Assembly: GCA_963677755.1 (NCBI GenBank)
Contig: OY782506.1
Location: 310,001 to 374,000 of the forward strand
DNA: 64,000 bases
Direction: 5' to 3'
DNA from: JAIOSF01 sp963677755
GTDB taxonomy: Bacteria > Campylobacterota > Campylobacteria > Campylobacterales > Arcobacteraceae
The notes under the pieces are model-generated. The model was not told where the DNA came from and did not search any database. It saw only the letters and a list, made by a program, of their open reading frames with translations. Positions 17,272 to 25,876 of this stretch are shown here, piece after piece (the first letter of the stretch is position 1; each line of letters begins with the position of its first letter). The position numbers and the translations under genes were made by a program.

Positions 17272-19767
17272 ATGTTTATTAAAAATATTGTAATAATAAG
17301 TTTTTTATTTGTTCTATTTGCAAATGCAAATGAAAAAAAAGTTTCTATACAGCTTTTATGGAAACACCAATTTGAATTTGCAGGTTATTATATAGCAAAA
17401 GAGAAAGGTTTTTATAAAGATGTAGGACTCGATGTAGCTATTAAAGAGTATCAATTTGGAACTAATATTGCCAAAGAAGTGAGTAGTAGAAAAAGTGATT
17501 TTGGTGTTGGAAGTTCAGCTTTAATTTTAGATTATATAAATGGTTTAGACCTCTATTTACTAATGCCAGCGTTACAAACATCACCATTTGTGCTAATGTC
17601 AAAAAAAAGCAAAGATTTAAAAGATGTTCATGATTTAAAAGGGAAAAAAATCATGTTAACTCCCAATCAAGTTGCGATGGCATCTTTAAATGCTATGTTT
17701 AAAGTAAATAATGTAAGCCAAAAAGATTTTATATCTCAAAAACACACTTTTAATACGCAAGATTTAATCGATGGAAAAACAGATGCCATGACAACATATC
17801 TATCTAATGAGCCATTTCATATGATAGAACAGGGATTAGAGTATACAATATTTGACCCATCTGATTTTGGATTTAATTTTTATGATGATATTCTTTTTAC
17901 ATCAAAAAAACTATTAAAAGAAGATCCTTCTGCTGTAGAGAATTTTTATAGTGCCACTAAAAAAGGGTGGGAGTATGCTTATACTCACATAGAAGAAACT
18001 TCTAAACTTATACATGAAAAATATAATACACAAAACAAATCATTAGAACATCTCATTTTTGAGGGAAAAGAATTAAAGAAACTTAGCCATTTTGGAAAAA
18101 ATGAATATATCAAATTTAGACCAGAAGTTATAAGTCAAATTGTACAAACATATAATTTATTAGATTTGTCAAAATCTAAAGTTGATATTGAAAATTTTAT
18201 ATATCCAGAAGCAATGTATGTTGAAAATGGAACAGACTATGTTCTTTTATTAGAAATTTTAGGGATAATCTGTCTTTTATTTATTGGATTTTATTATTGG
18301 AATAGAAAATTATCACATTTAAATAAAACTATTCAAAAAAATAAAAATAAAGTCTCAATACTTTTAGATAATGCAGGACAAGGTTTTTTGACATTTGATA
18401 CAAATTTTCAAGTTGATGACCAATACTCAAAAGAGTGTACCAAAATTTTTAAACAAGAGATAGCTTCTTGTAATATTGATGAACTCTTATTTGAAAAAGA
18501 GACTAAAAGAGAATTTTTTAAAAATACCTTGACCCTTTTATTACAAGAGAAAAATGAGATAAAAAGAAAAGCTTTAATTTCATTATTGCCACAAATTGTA
18601 CTGTTAAATAAAAAAGCTATAAAAATAGAATACAAAATTTTGGATGAGAGTTATTTTATGTTAGTATTGACAAATATTACTTCACAAAAAAAACTTGAAA
18701 ATAAAGTAAAAAAAGAGCAAGAAACTTTAAAAATGGTTGTTGCAATTGTGAGTGAATCAGAGGTGTTTTTTGATCTTAAAAAAGAGTATACAGAGTTTAT
18801 TAATAACTATGCACAATATGTAGATATGGATAAAACTCCATTACATAATATTAGTACAATTTATAGAATAATACATACTTTTAAAGGTGGTTTTGCACAA
18901 CTTTATATACAAAATATAGTTGTTTTTTTACATAAATTAGAAAGTGATATATCTATTTTACAAAAAAGAACAACAAGTACAAACGAGCAAATATTAGAAC
19001 TTTTAGAAAATTCATCTTTTCATACAAGTTTGAATGCAAGTATAAATATAATTAAAGATATTTTAGGGGAAGAGTTTTTAGAATCGGATAATTTTATAAA
19101 GATTGATTATTTGGATATTGTGCAATTACAAGAAAAAATTGAAAATATTTTAGGCAAACTCAATGAAACTACACCAGAGTGTTATGAATTATTGTGTCAA
19201 GTACAAAATTTATCAAGTACAAAACTGATTACTTTGTTACATCAGTTTACAAGTTCTACAAAACAATTAGCAACAAAACTTGAAAAAGAGATTTATGATT
19301 TAGAGATAATTGGTGATAGTAGTTTTACTTTACAAGAAAAACACAAACCATTTGTAAAGTCTTTGGTACATATTTTTAGGAACTCTATAGACCATGGAAT
19401 TGAGACTCCTGAAGTGAGACTAGAAAAAAATAAAGATGAGTTAGGTACAATTGCTTGTAATTTTTTAGTAGAAGATAAAAAATTAAAAATAATTATTTCT
19501 GATGATGGTAAGGGAATTGATATTGATAAGTTAAAGTGTAGATTAAAAGAACAAGATATAAATATTGAAAATTTATCTGATAAAGATATTTATCAATATA
19601 TATTTTATGATAATATTACAACAAAAGAGGTGTTATCAGAAATTTCTGGACGAGGAGTTGGTATGAGTGCTGTGAAGCATGAAGTTGATAAATTAAATGG
19701 TGTGATAAATATTACTTCACAAAAAGATATTGGTACTACTTTTGAGATAATAGTACCTCTGTCATAA
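17272..19767 (+). CDS. NMT1/THI5-like sensor fused to CheA-type kinase
   Basis: An 831-residue paralogue of the preceding kinase with a different sensor. After a signal sequence (to about 20) comes a complete NMT1/THI5-type solute-binding domain (QLLWKHQFEFAGYYIAKEKG at 27-46, to about 310), one membrane helix (323-343), then the same PAS-like LLDNAGQGFLTFD region, Hpt domain (His535 in IIHTFKGGF) and CheA-type ATPase (FRNSIDHGIETPE, SDDGKGID, GRGVGM). There is again no CheW-binding domain. NMT1-like domains bind pyrimidine or thiamine-precursor-like and other small organic ligands; the ligand here is unknown. It starts nine bases after the previous gene. Confidence 0.87.
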   Translation: MFIKNIVIISFLFVLFANANEKKVSIQLLWKHQFEFAGYYIAKEKGFYKDVGLDVAIKEYQFGTNIAKEVSSRKSDFGVGSSALILDYINGLDLYLLMPALQTSPFVLMSKKSKDLKDVHDLKGKKIMLTPNQVAMASLNAMFKVNNVSQKDFISQKHTFNTQDLIDGKTDAMTTYLSNEPFHMIEQGLEYTIFDPSDFGFNFYDDILFTSKKLLKEDPSAVENFYSATKKGWEYAYTHIEETSKLIHEKYNTQNKSLEHLIFEGKELKKLSHFGKNEYIKFRPEVISQIVQTYNLLDLSKSKVDIENFIYPEAMYVENGTDYVLLLEILGIICLLFIGFYYWNRKLSHLNKTIQKNKNKVSILLDNAGQGFLTFDTNFQVDDQYSKECTKIFKQEIASCNIDELLFEKETKREFFKNTLTLLLQEKNEIKRKALISLLPQIVLLNKKAIKIEYKILDESYFMLVLTNITSQKKLENKVKKEQETLKMVVAIVSESEVFFDLKKEYTEFINNYAQYVDMDKTPLHNISTIYRIIHTFKGGFAQLYIQNIVVFLHKLESDISILQKRTTSTNEQILELLENSSFHTSLNASINIIKDILGEEFLESDNFIKIDYLDIVQLQEKIENILGKLNETTPECYELLCQVQNLSSTKLITLLHQFTSSTKQLATKLEKEIYDLEIIGDSSFTLQEKHKPFVKSLVHIFRNSIDHGIETPEVRLEKNKDELGTIACNFLVEDKKLKIIISDDGKGIDIDKLKCRLKEQDINIENLSDKDIYQYIFYDNITTKEVLSEISGRGVGMSAVKHEVDKLNGVINITSQKDIGTTFEIIVPLS

Positions 19768-19786
19768 CTTTATAAAAGGAATACAT

Positions 19787-20260
19787 ATGATATTAGATGC
19801 ATTAATACTTCAATCAAAACTTTTTTTGTCTGAAGATATGGGAATAACAATTGATGATATAACAATAAATGAACTTAATCCTGACAAATTGAGTTTAAAA
19901 GATTATACCTCTATGATAGGTACGGGTGGTAATTTGAATTTAATGATAATTATTAGTTATGATAGTAGCTTATTAAATCATTTAGTTAACTTGTTTATGG
20001 ATGGAGAAGAGGTGTCAGAAGATGAGTTGGGAGAAGTTATTGATAGTGTATCTGGTGAAACAATTAATACTATTATTGGACTTGCTCTTCCTACATTCCC
20101 AAATAGAGGAAAAGGTGTAACTATAACTCCTCCAATTACAATAAATGACGCTTCAAATATAAAAAAGTATAAAAATTCTAAAATTGTAAGTGCAGATATT
20201 AAAACAGAATATGGATCACTCACTATTAGTGCTGTTGGTTCAGAAGATTCAATTAGATAA
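19787..20260 (+). CDS. cheX: CheX-type CheY-P phosphatase
   Basis: A 157-residue single-domain protein of the CheC/CheX/FliY phosphatase family. The active-site ExxN pair is seen as Glu91 and Asn94 in SGETINTIIG, within the expected helix, and the strand LTISAVGS closes the domain. CheX removes phosphate from phospho-CheY. It sits directly between two CheA-like receptor kinases and a CheY, so it should reset that pathway. The length is normal for CheX. No CheC or CheD partner is nearby. Confidence 0.82.
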   Translation: MILDALILQSKLFLSEDMGITIDDITINELNPDKLSLKDYTSMIGTGGNLNLMIIISYDSSLLNHLVNLFMDGEEVSEDELGEVIDSVSGETINTIIGLALPTFPNRGKGVTITPPITINDASNIKKYKNSKIVSADIKTEYGSLTISAVGSEDSIR

Positions 20261-20276
20261 GGAAAAGGATTAAAAT

Positions 20277-20690
20277 ATGTTAAAAGTTTTGGTTGTAGAT
20301 GATTCATTAATTATCAGAAAAAAAATCACAAATTTATTAGAAAAGTTAGGACATGAAGTTGTATTGAGTGCAACAAATGGTCAAGAAGCGATAGATGGAT
20401 ACAATAAAGTAAAGCCAGATTTAGTTACTATGGATATTACAATGCCAGATATGGATGGGATTACAGCTGTTAAAAATATAATTAAAGATAATGTTGATGC
20501 AAAAATTATAATGGTAACATCACATGGACAAGAAGATATGGTGATTAAATCAATTCAAGCAGGTGCTGTTGGATATATGTTAAAGCCAATTACAGAAGAC
20601 AAATTAGCTTCTTCTATAGGTGAGGTATTTATCGAATATGCCGTAGATGAAGAAGATGATGATTTAGATATTTTAGAGGATGAGATTTAA
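20277..20690 (+). CDS. CheY-like single-domain response regulator
   Basis: A 137-residue receiver with acidic pocket DD (8-9), phospho-acceptor Asp53 in TMDITMPDMDG, Thr81 and Lys103 in MLKPITED. It carries an unusual highly acidic tail (about 119-137, rich in Asp and Glu) not found in ordinary CheY, which might bind a basic partner. It lies 16 bases after cheX and is the likely phosphate acceptor from the two CheA-type receptors. Its output could be the flagellar motor or the adjacent diguanylate cyclase; the sequence does not decide. Confidence 0.9.
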   Translation: MLKVLVVDDSLIIRKKITNLLEKLGHEVVLSATNGQEAIDGYNKVKPDLVTMDITMPDMDGITAVKNIIKDNVDAKIIMVTSHGQEDMVIKSIQAGAVGYMLKPITEDKLASSIGEVFIEYAVDEEDDDLDILEDEI

Positions 20691-20700
20691 AGGTTAAATG

Positions 20701-21633
20701 ATGGAAGAAAACAAACTTTTCGAAGCCTTATTAGATGTGATACCCTTTGCTGCGTATGCTGTAGATATAGAAACATACGAAGTGGTATATGCAAATAAAT
20801 TAATGGGGGAGAGTTTGTATGCACCAAGAGAGAATTTTTGTTGGAAAAAAGTTTTTGGACAAGAAGAGGTTTGTAGTTGGTGTACAATTCCAGAACTAAA
20901 ACAAAGAAAAGCTATATATAAAAGTGAAAAACTTGTAACAAGTTTTTTTGATGAAGCGACAGATAAATGGCTTCAAACTTATGATGAACTAGTGCGTTGG
21001 CCAGATGGAAGAACAGTAAAGTATTCAATTGCCGTTGATATTACTGAACAAAAAGAGATTCAAGCAAATATGATAAAAACTCATACAAAACTTGCAATGC
21101 AATCAAAAAAACTTAAAGAAGCCAATGAAAAACTAGAATATATGGCAACAAAAGATTATTTAACGGGAGTTAACAATAGAGGTAATTTTTTTGCATTAGC
21201 AAAAAAATTATGGGAACAAAAGTTACAATGCAATAAAAAAATATATGTAGCTATGTTTGACCTTGATAAATTTAAAAATATCAATGATACTTATGGACAT
21301 CAAGTAGGAGATTCTGCTTTAAAAGAGTTCGCAAAATCAATTACATCTAATTTAGAAAAAGAAGATATTTTTGCAAGGATTGGTGGAGAAGAGTTTGCTT
21401 TATTAAGTGTACATGAAGATGAAAAACAGATAATAGAAAAATTTGAAAAAATGAGAAAAGATGTGGAAAATCTTACAATAGAAAGTGAAAATGAAACTAT
21501 AAAATTAACAGTATCTATTGGATTAAGTTTAAAACTAGAGAACCAAACAATAGATGAAGTGCTTGATTTTGCAGATAAAAAATTGTATGAAGCAAAAAGA
21601 AGTGGACGAAATAACTTGAAATTTAGATTATAA
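20701..21633 (+). CDS. PAS-GGDEF diguanylate cyclase with Cys motif
   Basis: A 310-residue protein with an N-terminal PAS-like domain (about 5-120), a short coiled coil and a GGDEF domain (about 145-310). The cyclase has FDLDKFKNINDTYGH and an intact GGEEF, so it should make c-di-GMP; the upstream inhibition-site position reads EKED rather than RxxD. The sensory domain has three spaced cysteines (C-x10-C-x2-C, in the pieces NFCWKKVFGQ and EVCSWC) shared with the next gene. The ATG at 20701 is preferred to that at 20698 because AAAGG is then 7 bases away and the N-terminus aligns with the paralogue. Confidence 0.87.
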   Translation: MEENKLFEALLDVIPFAAYAVDIETYEVVYANKLMGESLYAPRENFCWKKVFGQEEVCSWCTIPELKQRKAIYKSEKLVTSFFDEATDKWLQTYDELVRWPDGRTVKYSIAVDITEQKEIQANMIKTHTKLAMQSKKLKEANEKLEYMATKDYLTGVNNRGNFFALAKKLWEQKLQCNKKIYVAMFDLDKFKNINDTYGHQVGDSALKEFAKSITSNLEKEDIFARIGGEEFALLSVHEDEKQIIEKFEKMRKDVENLTIESENETIKLTVSIGLSLKLENQTIDEVLDFADKKLYEAKRSGRNNLKFRL

Positions 21634-21647
21634 ATTAGGGATATAGA

Positions 21648-23855
21648 ATGTTAGAAAATAAACTATTTGAAGCACTTTTAGATGTTATCCCTTTTGGAGC
21701 ATATGCAGTTGATGTTGAAACTTACGAAATTGTTTATGCAAATAAAATTGTAAGAGAGAATATGTATGCTCCCCAAGAAACATATTGTTGGGAAAGAATA
21801 TATGGGCAAAATGAAATTTGTAGTTGGTGTAGTATTCTTAATTTGCAACAAAAAAGAGGCAATAAAGTAATAAAAAAAGAGAAACACACTTGCGAATTTT
21901 TTGACGAGATGGATGATAGATGGGTAAAATCTTATGATGAGATTATAAGTTGGCCTGATGGTAGAGACGTGAAGTATTCTATACTTGTAGATACAACAGA
22001 TCAAAAAGCAACTCAAGGTTCTATGATACAATCTCATGCAAAACTTGCTGTTAAATCAAAACAGATGACAAAAACAAATCAAAATCTTCAGATCACTAAG
22101 CTCAAACTACAAAAAACAGTTAGAGAGTTACAAAAACAAAAAACAAAAGCAGAAGAAGCAACACAATTTAAATCAAACTTCTTAGCAAATATGAGTCATG
22201 AGATAAGAACTCCAATGAATGGTATTTTAGGTATGACACATTTAGCACTGCAAACAGACGATATTCAAAAACAAAAAGAATATATAAGTAAAATAGATAC
22301 ATCAGCAAAAAATCTTCTTTACATAATTAATGATATATTAGATTTTTCTAAAATAGAAGCAGGAAAGTTAGAGGTTGAACATATCAACTTTGATATGAAA
22401 AATGTAATCGCAAATTTGCGTAATATTACAGAATTAAAAGCAAATGAAAAAGATATTAAATATGAGATAATCTATGATGAGGGAAATAGTATTTATCTAG
22501 GAGACCCAATAAGACTTGGACAAGTTTTGATAAATCTTGTAAATAACGCAATAAAATTTACTCATGTAGGTGGAATAAAAGTTTATATTGAACAGCAGAC
22601 TAATGGAAAAGTAAAATTTAGAGTTGTAGATAGTGGTATAGGAATTACCCAAGAACAACAACAAATATTATTTCAGTCTTTTTCACAAGCAGATATAAGT
22701 ACTACTAGACAATATGGTGGTACTGGATTAGGATTGGCAATCTCTAAACAGCTTGTTGAGATGATGGGAGGAGAGATAAGAATTGAGAGTAGTTTTGGAA
22801 AAGGGAGCGAGTTTATATTTGAAATACCATTAGAAAGTGGGGTAAAAGCTAATATAGATACACCATTACACTCTTTGAGTCAATTACAACATCAGATGCA
22901 CCAATTAGATAATTTTACAATACTATTAGTAGAAGACAACGAAACAAATAGGTTTTTGTTAGAAGGTCTTTTAGAGTTTGATTCTATAACTGTTGTGAAT
23001 GCTTATGATGGGAAAATGGCAGTAGAGATTTTTCAAAACTCACCAGAGGACTTTGATATAATTTTAATGGATATTCAAATGCCAGTTATGGATGGATATG
23101 AAGCTACAAAAATTATTAGAAAACAAAATCAGACAATACCTATAATTGCGTTAAGTGCAAATGCAATGCTACAAGATATTCAAAATAGTAAAAATGCACA
23201 AATGAATGAACATTTAAGTAAACCTATTGAAGTTGAATCTCTTTACAGATTTATTTTAAAGTATGGTTTAAAAAAAGAGCTGACATCAACAGCATCACAA
23301 GAAAGTGAGACACCTATTATCCCTTTTTTAAATAGTATAGATACTCAGCATGGTCTTTCATTGGTAAATCAAAATAAAAAACTCTATCTTAAAATATTAT
23401 TGAGTTTTTATAATAATTACAGTACGTTAAATTTAATAGAGTTAAATGAGGAAGAGTTTGCAAGAACAGTCCATACATTAAAAGGCTTAAGTGCAAATAT
23501 TGGTGCTACAAAGCTTTATGAGATAGTTAAGAACATAAAAAATAAAGAAGACCATACTTTAATTGAACAGTTTAATCAACAGTTATCTATAACTTTAGAA
23601 GAGTTAAAAGTATTAGAGTATATTCAAGAAACTCAAGAAAATAAAATAAAATTAGAGATTAGTGAGGTGGAAAAAAATAAATTATTTCAAGATTTACAAC
23701 AAGTAATTTCAACAAAAAAACCAAAAAAGTGTTATGAAGTTATAGATGTTTTAAATAGATATAAATTAAATGATGAAGATACAAAACGATTTTTACAAAT
23801 TAAAAAATTGATAGAAAAATTTAATTTTAATGAAGCGTTAAAATTATTTAAATAG
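21648..23855 (+). CDS. Hybrid histidine kinase, PAS-HisKA-REC-Hpt
   Basis: A 735-residue cytoplasmic hybrid kinase. Domains are the same Cys-containing PAS as the preceding cyclase (about 5-120; C47, C58, C61), a coiled coil (125-175), HisKA with His184 in NMSHEIRTPMNG, an ATPase domain (N-box INLVNNAIKF, GGTGLGLAIS), a receiver with Asp475 and Lys525, and an Hpt domain with His609 in TVHTLKGLSA. A further C-terminal helical region (about 645-735) is unassigned. There are no membrane segments. A four-step phosphorelay is possible within one chain. It is the last gene of the sensory operon. Confidence 0.9.
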   Translation: MLENKLFEALLDVIPFGAYAVDVETYEIVYANKIVRENMYAPQETYCWERIYGQNEICSWCSILNLQQKRGNKVIKKEKHTCEFFDEMDDRWVKSYDEIISWPDGRDVKYSILVDTTDQKATQGSMIQSHAKLAVKSKQMTKTNQNLQITKLKLQKTVRELQKQKTKAEEATQFKSNFLANMSHEIRTPMNGILGMTHLALQTDDIQKQKEYISKIDTSAKNLLYIINDILDFSKIEAGKLEVEHINFDMKNVIANLRNITELKANEKDIKYEIIYDEGNSIYLGDPIRLGQVLINLVNNAIKFTHVGGIKVYIEQQTNGKVKFRVVDSGIGITQEQQQILFQSFSQADISTTRQYGGTGLGLAISKQLVEMMGGEIRIESSFGKGSEFIFEIPLESGVKANIDTPLHSLSQLQHQMHQLDNFTILLVEDNETNRFLLEGLLEFDSITVVNAYDGKMAVEIFQNSPEDFDIILMDIQMPVMDGYEATKIIRKQNQTIPIIALSANAMLQDIQNSKNAQMNEHLSKPIEVESLYRFILKYGLKKELTSTASQESETPIIPFLNSIDTQHGLSLVNQNKKLYLKILLSFYNNYSTLNLIELNEEEFARTVHTLKGLSANIGATKLYEIVKNIKNKEDHTLIEQFNQQLSITLEELKVLEYIQETQENKIKLEISEVEKNKLFQDLQQVISTKKPKKCYEVIDVLNRYKLNDEDTKRFLQIKKLIEKFNFNEALKLFK

Positions 23856-23863
23856 AGTTAAAC

Positions 23864-24187
23864 TCAAAGAACTAGTTTTAAGTTTTTTTGTTCATTATTT
23901 TGAAAAATCATTTTTATTTGTTTATTATCCAAAAGGAGTTGTTTCAATATTTTTGTTTCCACATTTAAAATTGATTTTTTTTGAAAAAATTCATCAATAG
24001 TTTTTTTTGCAGAATCAATATCTGTATTTTCTGTAAACTCAATAAGCAAAGAGTTATCACTTAAAATAATTTTTTGATTTGATATACGAAAATTTTTAAA
24101 CTTTCCTGTAAGTTTAAAAAATTCTAATTTATTTCTTCTTGATAAATATATATAGTTTTTTATATAAATAAACTTTTCTTCGATAAT
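23864..24187 (-). CDS. Small hypothetical protein, non-standard start
   Basis: A conserved-looking but unrecognised reading frame of 107 residues ending LKLVL, convergent with the hybrid kinase. In-frame ATG or GTG starts are absent. A TTG at 24047-24049 would give 61 residues, but the frame stays open upstream to a stop at 24194-24196. Just after that stop is AGGAG (24191-24195), followed by TTT and an ATT (24185-24187) or ATC codon, which could be rare start codons. The protein is Lys-, Ile- and Phe-rich with no clear membrane segment. It may alternatively be a decayed gene, or start at the TTG. Function unknown. Confidence 0.4.
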   Translation of the reverse strand: MIEEKFIYIKNYIYLSRRNKLEFFKLTGKFKNFRISNQKIILSDNSLLIEFTENTDIDSAKKTIDEFFQKKSILNVETKILKQLLLDNKQIKMIFQNNEQKNLKLVL

Positions 24188-24246
24188 AAACTCCTAGTAA
24201 AATATCATATATATTATGGTAAAAATAGACTTAATTTTAGGTTAAT

Positions 24247-24555
24247 TTAAGAATTACATTTTTTTTCTAAATCAGGTATCTCAATACTTAAATAACTTAT
24301 CTCTTTAAGTATTGATTGACGAAACTGATCTAGAGGTTTTCTTATACTATAATATGCCCATCTTCCTTTTCTTTCAACTTTTAAAAAACCAGCTTCTTTG
24401 AGTATTTTTAAATGTCGAGATATTCGTGATTGTATCATATTAAAAGAATTTTCTATATCACACACACATACTTCCCCATTGATATTTATAAAATTAAGTA
24501 TTTTTATTCTTGTTTGATCATTTATGCTGCTAATTGTTTTTAAAAATATTTCCAT
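24247..24555 (-). CDS. arsR: ArsR-family arsenite-responsive repressor
   Basis: A 102-residue winged-helix regulator. The EVCVCDIE segment (Cys30, Cys32) is the As(III)-binding helix motif of classical ArsR, followed by the recognition-helix region QSRISRHLKILKEAGFL and wing RKGRWAYYSI. Arsenite binding to the cysteines releases DNA. The gene is the most distal in the leftward arsenic unit, 9 bases after the M99 peptidase gene. The matching operator lies 7 kb upstream at 31642-31661, giving negative feedback on the whole unit. Confidence 0.92.
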   Translation of the reverse strand: MEIFLKTISSINDQTRIKILNFININGEVCVCDIENSFNMIQSRISRHLKILKEAGFLKVERKGRWAYYSIRKPLDQFRQSILKEISYLSIEIPDLEKKCNS

Positions 24556-24564
24556 AGTGTCTCT

Positions 24565-25860
24565 TTATTTAAACTTTATTATAACCATACCACAAAATTT
24601 ATTCTTTTTGTCGTAAAATTCAACTCTAAAACTTGTTTGTTGTTTATCAACAGAAAATCTTTTTATTATATCATTTTTAGCAATAAGAATATTATTTTCG
24701 TTGTCAATATTTTTTTTACTAAAACCTATAATATTTACTCTAATATCTTCAGAAGCTTTAATTTTAAAATTTTTATTTACCTCTACAATCTCTCCAAATT
24801 TTACTTTTTTTTCTTTTCCATCTGTAGAGATAGTGATAGCTTCATTAAAATCACTGTACTCAAAATATTGAGGAATTATAGTTCCTACTCTCATATTTCC
24901 TATCATAAAATTATAATTTCCTTTATATTTTACAATTGCACCTAAAGGATGTTCGAATTTAAAATTATTGTTTTTTTGCAAAAGAGGAAAATAGTAGTTT
25001 GTAGATTTGATATTTTCTAAATCAAGAGTGATTCGATTGTTTATGGTAACTTTTTGAAATTGGTTAAGGATATTTTGAAGTTCATCTAAATTATCTATAT
25101 TAAAATTTCTTTCAAACTCTATCCCCATAATTTCCATAAAACTTTCAATAGCTTTTAATTGGTATTTTACTTTTTGGACTAAATTTGTAATATTTTTACT
25201 TGTTTCCACAGCAAATGCAGGTTTATGATTTGAAATAGCAAAATAAGTTAAAGAGAGTTGCATCTGTTCATCTTTTTCTTTTGTTTTAGTATTTTTAATG
25301 TTAAAAGAATGGTGATTTTCTTCAAGCCCTGTATTTAAATCTTCACTTACTTTTTTTGCTATCTCATCAAGATTTGAAAATTTTATATCTTTATGTATTT
25401 TTGTTTGATCAATTATAAATGCTTGACCCCACGCACTTGGATTAAAAATAGAACTTTCCCATTTATGTCTATAAAATCCTCTTCCATCGTGAAGGTTTAA
25501 AATTAAATCTACTTTGTGATCAAGAATAGTTTTTTTTATATTTTCTACGGTGTTATAATCTTTGTCATTTTTTTTTATGGTATGGAATTTTCGATTCATA
25601 TCTCCATATACACCACGTCTATTTCTTACAATACTATCAAAGTTTAAATTTGGTACGACCCAAAGTGAACCTTTTTTGATAGTGTAGTTTTGCACTAAAA
25701 CAGCAGGTGCAAAATAACCACCTGGTTCATCACCATGAATTCCACCAATGACTAAAAGAGTATTGTCACCTAAATTTTCTTTTTTATAAAGTTTGTAGTT
25801 AAGTATAGAACCATATAAAAAATTAGTAAGTGCAAAAAAAACGACTATATAGAATTTCAA
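24565..25860 (-). CDS. M99 peptidoglycan DL-carboxypeptidase, Csd4/Pgp1-like
   Basis: A 431-residue exported zinc carboxypeptidase that trims peptidoglycan tripeptides and sets helical cell shape in Helicobacter (Csd4) and Campylobacter (Pgp1). A signal peptide (to about 17) precedes the metallopeptidase domain with GGIHGDEPGG (His42, Glu45) and LNLHDGRGFY (His124), and FAVETS near 217-222 as the candidate catalytic Glu region. Two beta-rich domains follow. Csd4 of H. pylori is known for an unusual Gln zinc ligand; this protein has the common His instead. Its place between usp and arsR in an arsenic unit is odd. Confidence 0.88.
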   Translation of the reverse strand: MKFYIVVFFALTNFLYGSILNYKLYKKENLGDNTLLVIGGIHGDEPGGYFAPAVLVQNYTIKKGSLWVVPNLNFDSIVRNRRGVYGDMNRKFHTIKKNDKDYNTVENIKKTILDHKVDLILNLHDGRGFYRHKWESSIFNPSAWGQAFIIDQTKIHKDIKFSNLDEIAKKVSEDLNTGLEENHHSFNIKNTKTKEKDEQMQLSLTYFAISNHKPAFAVETSKNITNLVQKVKYQLKAIESFMEIMGIEFERNFNIDNLDELQNILNQFQKVTINNRITLDLENIKSTNYYFPLLQKNNNFKFEHPLGAIVKYKGNYNFMIGNMRVGTIIPQYFEYSDFNEAITISTDGKEKKVKFGEIVEVNKNFKIKASEDIRVNIIGFSKKNIDNENNILIAKNDIIKRFSVDKQQTSFRVEFYDKKNKFCGMVIIKFK

Positions 25861-25876
25861 AATAATTCCCTACTTA

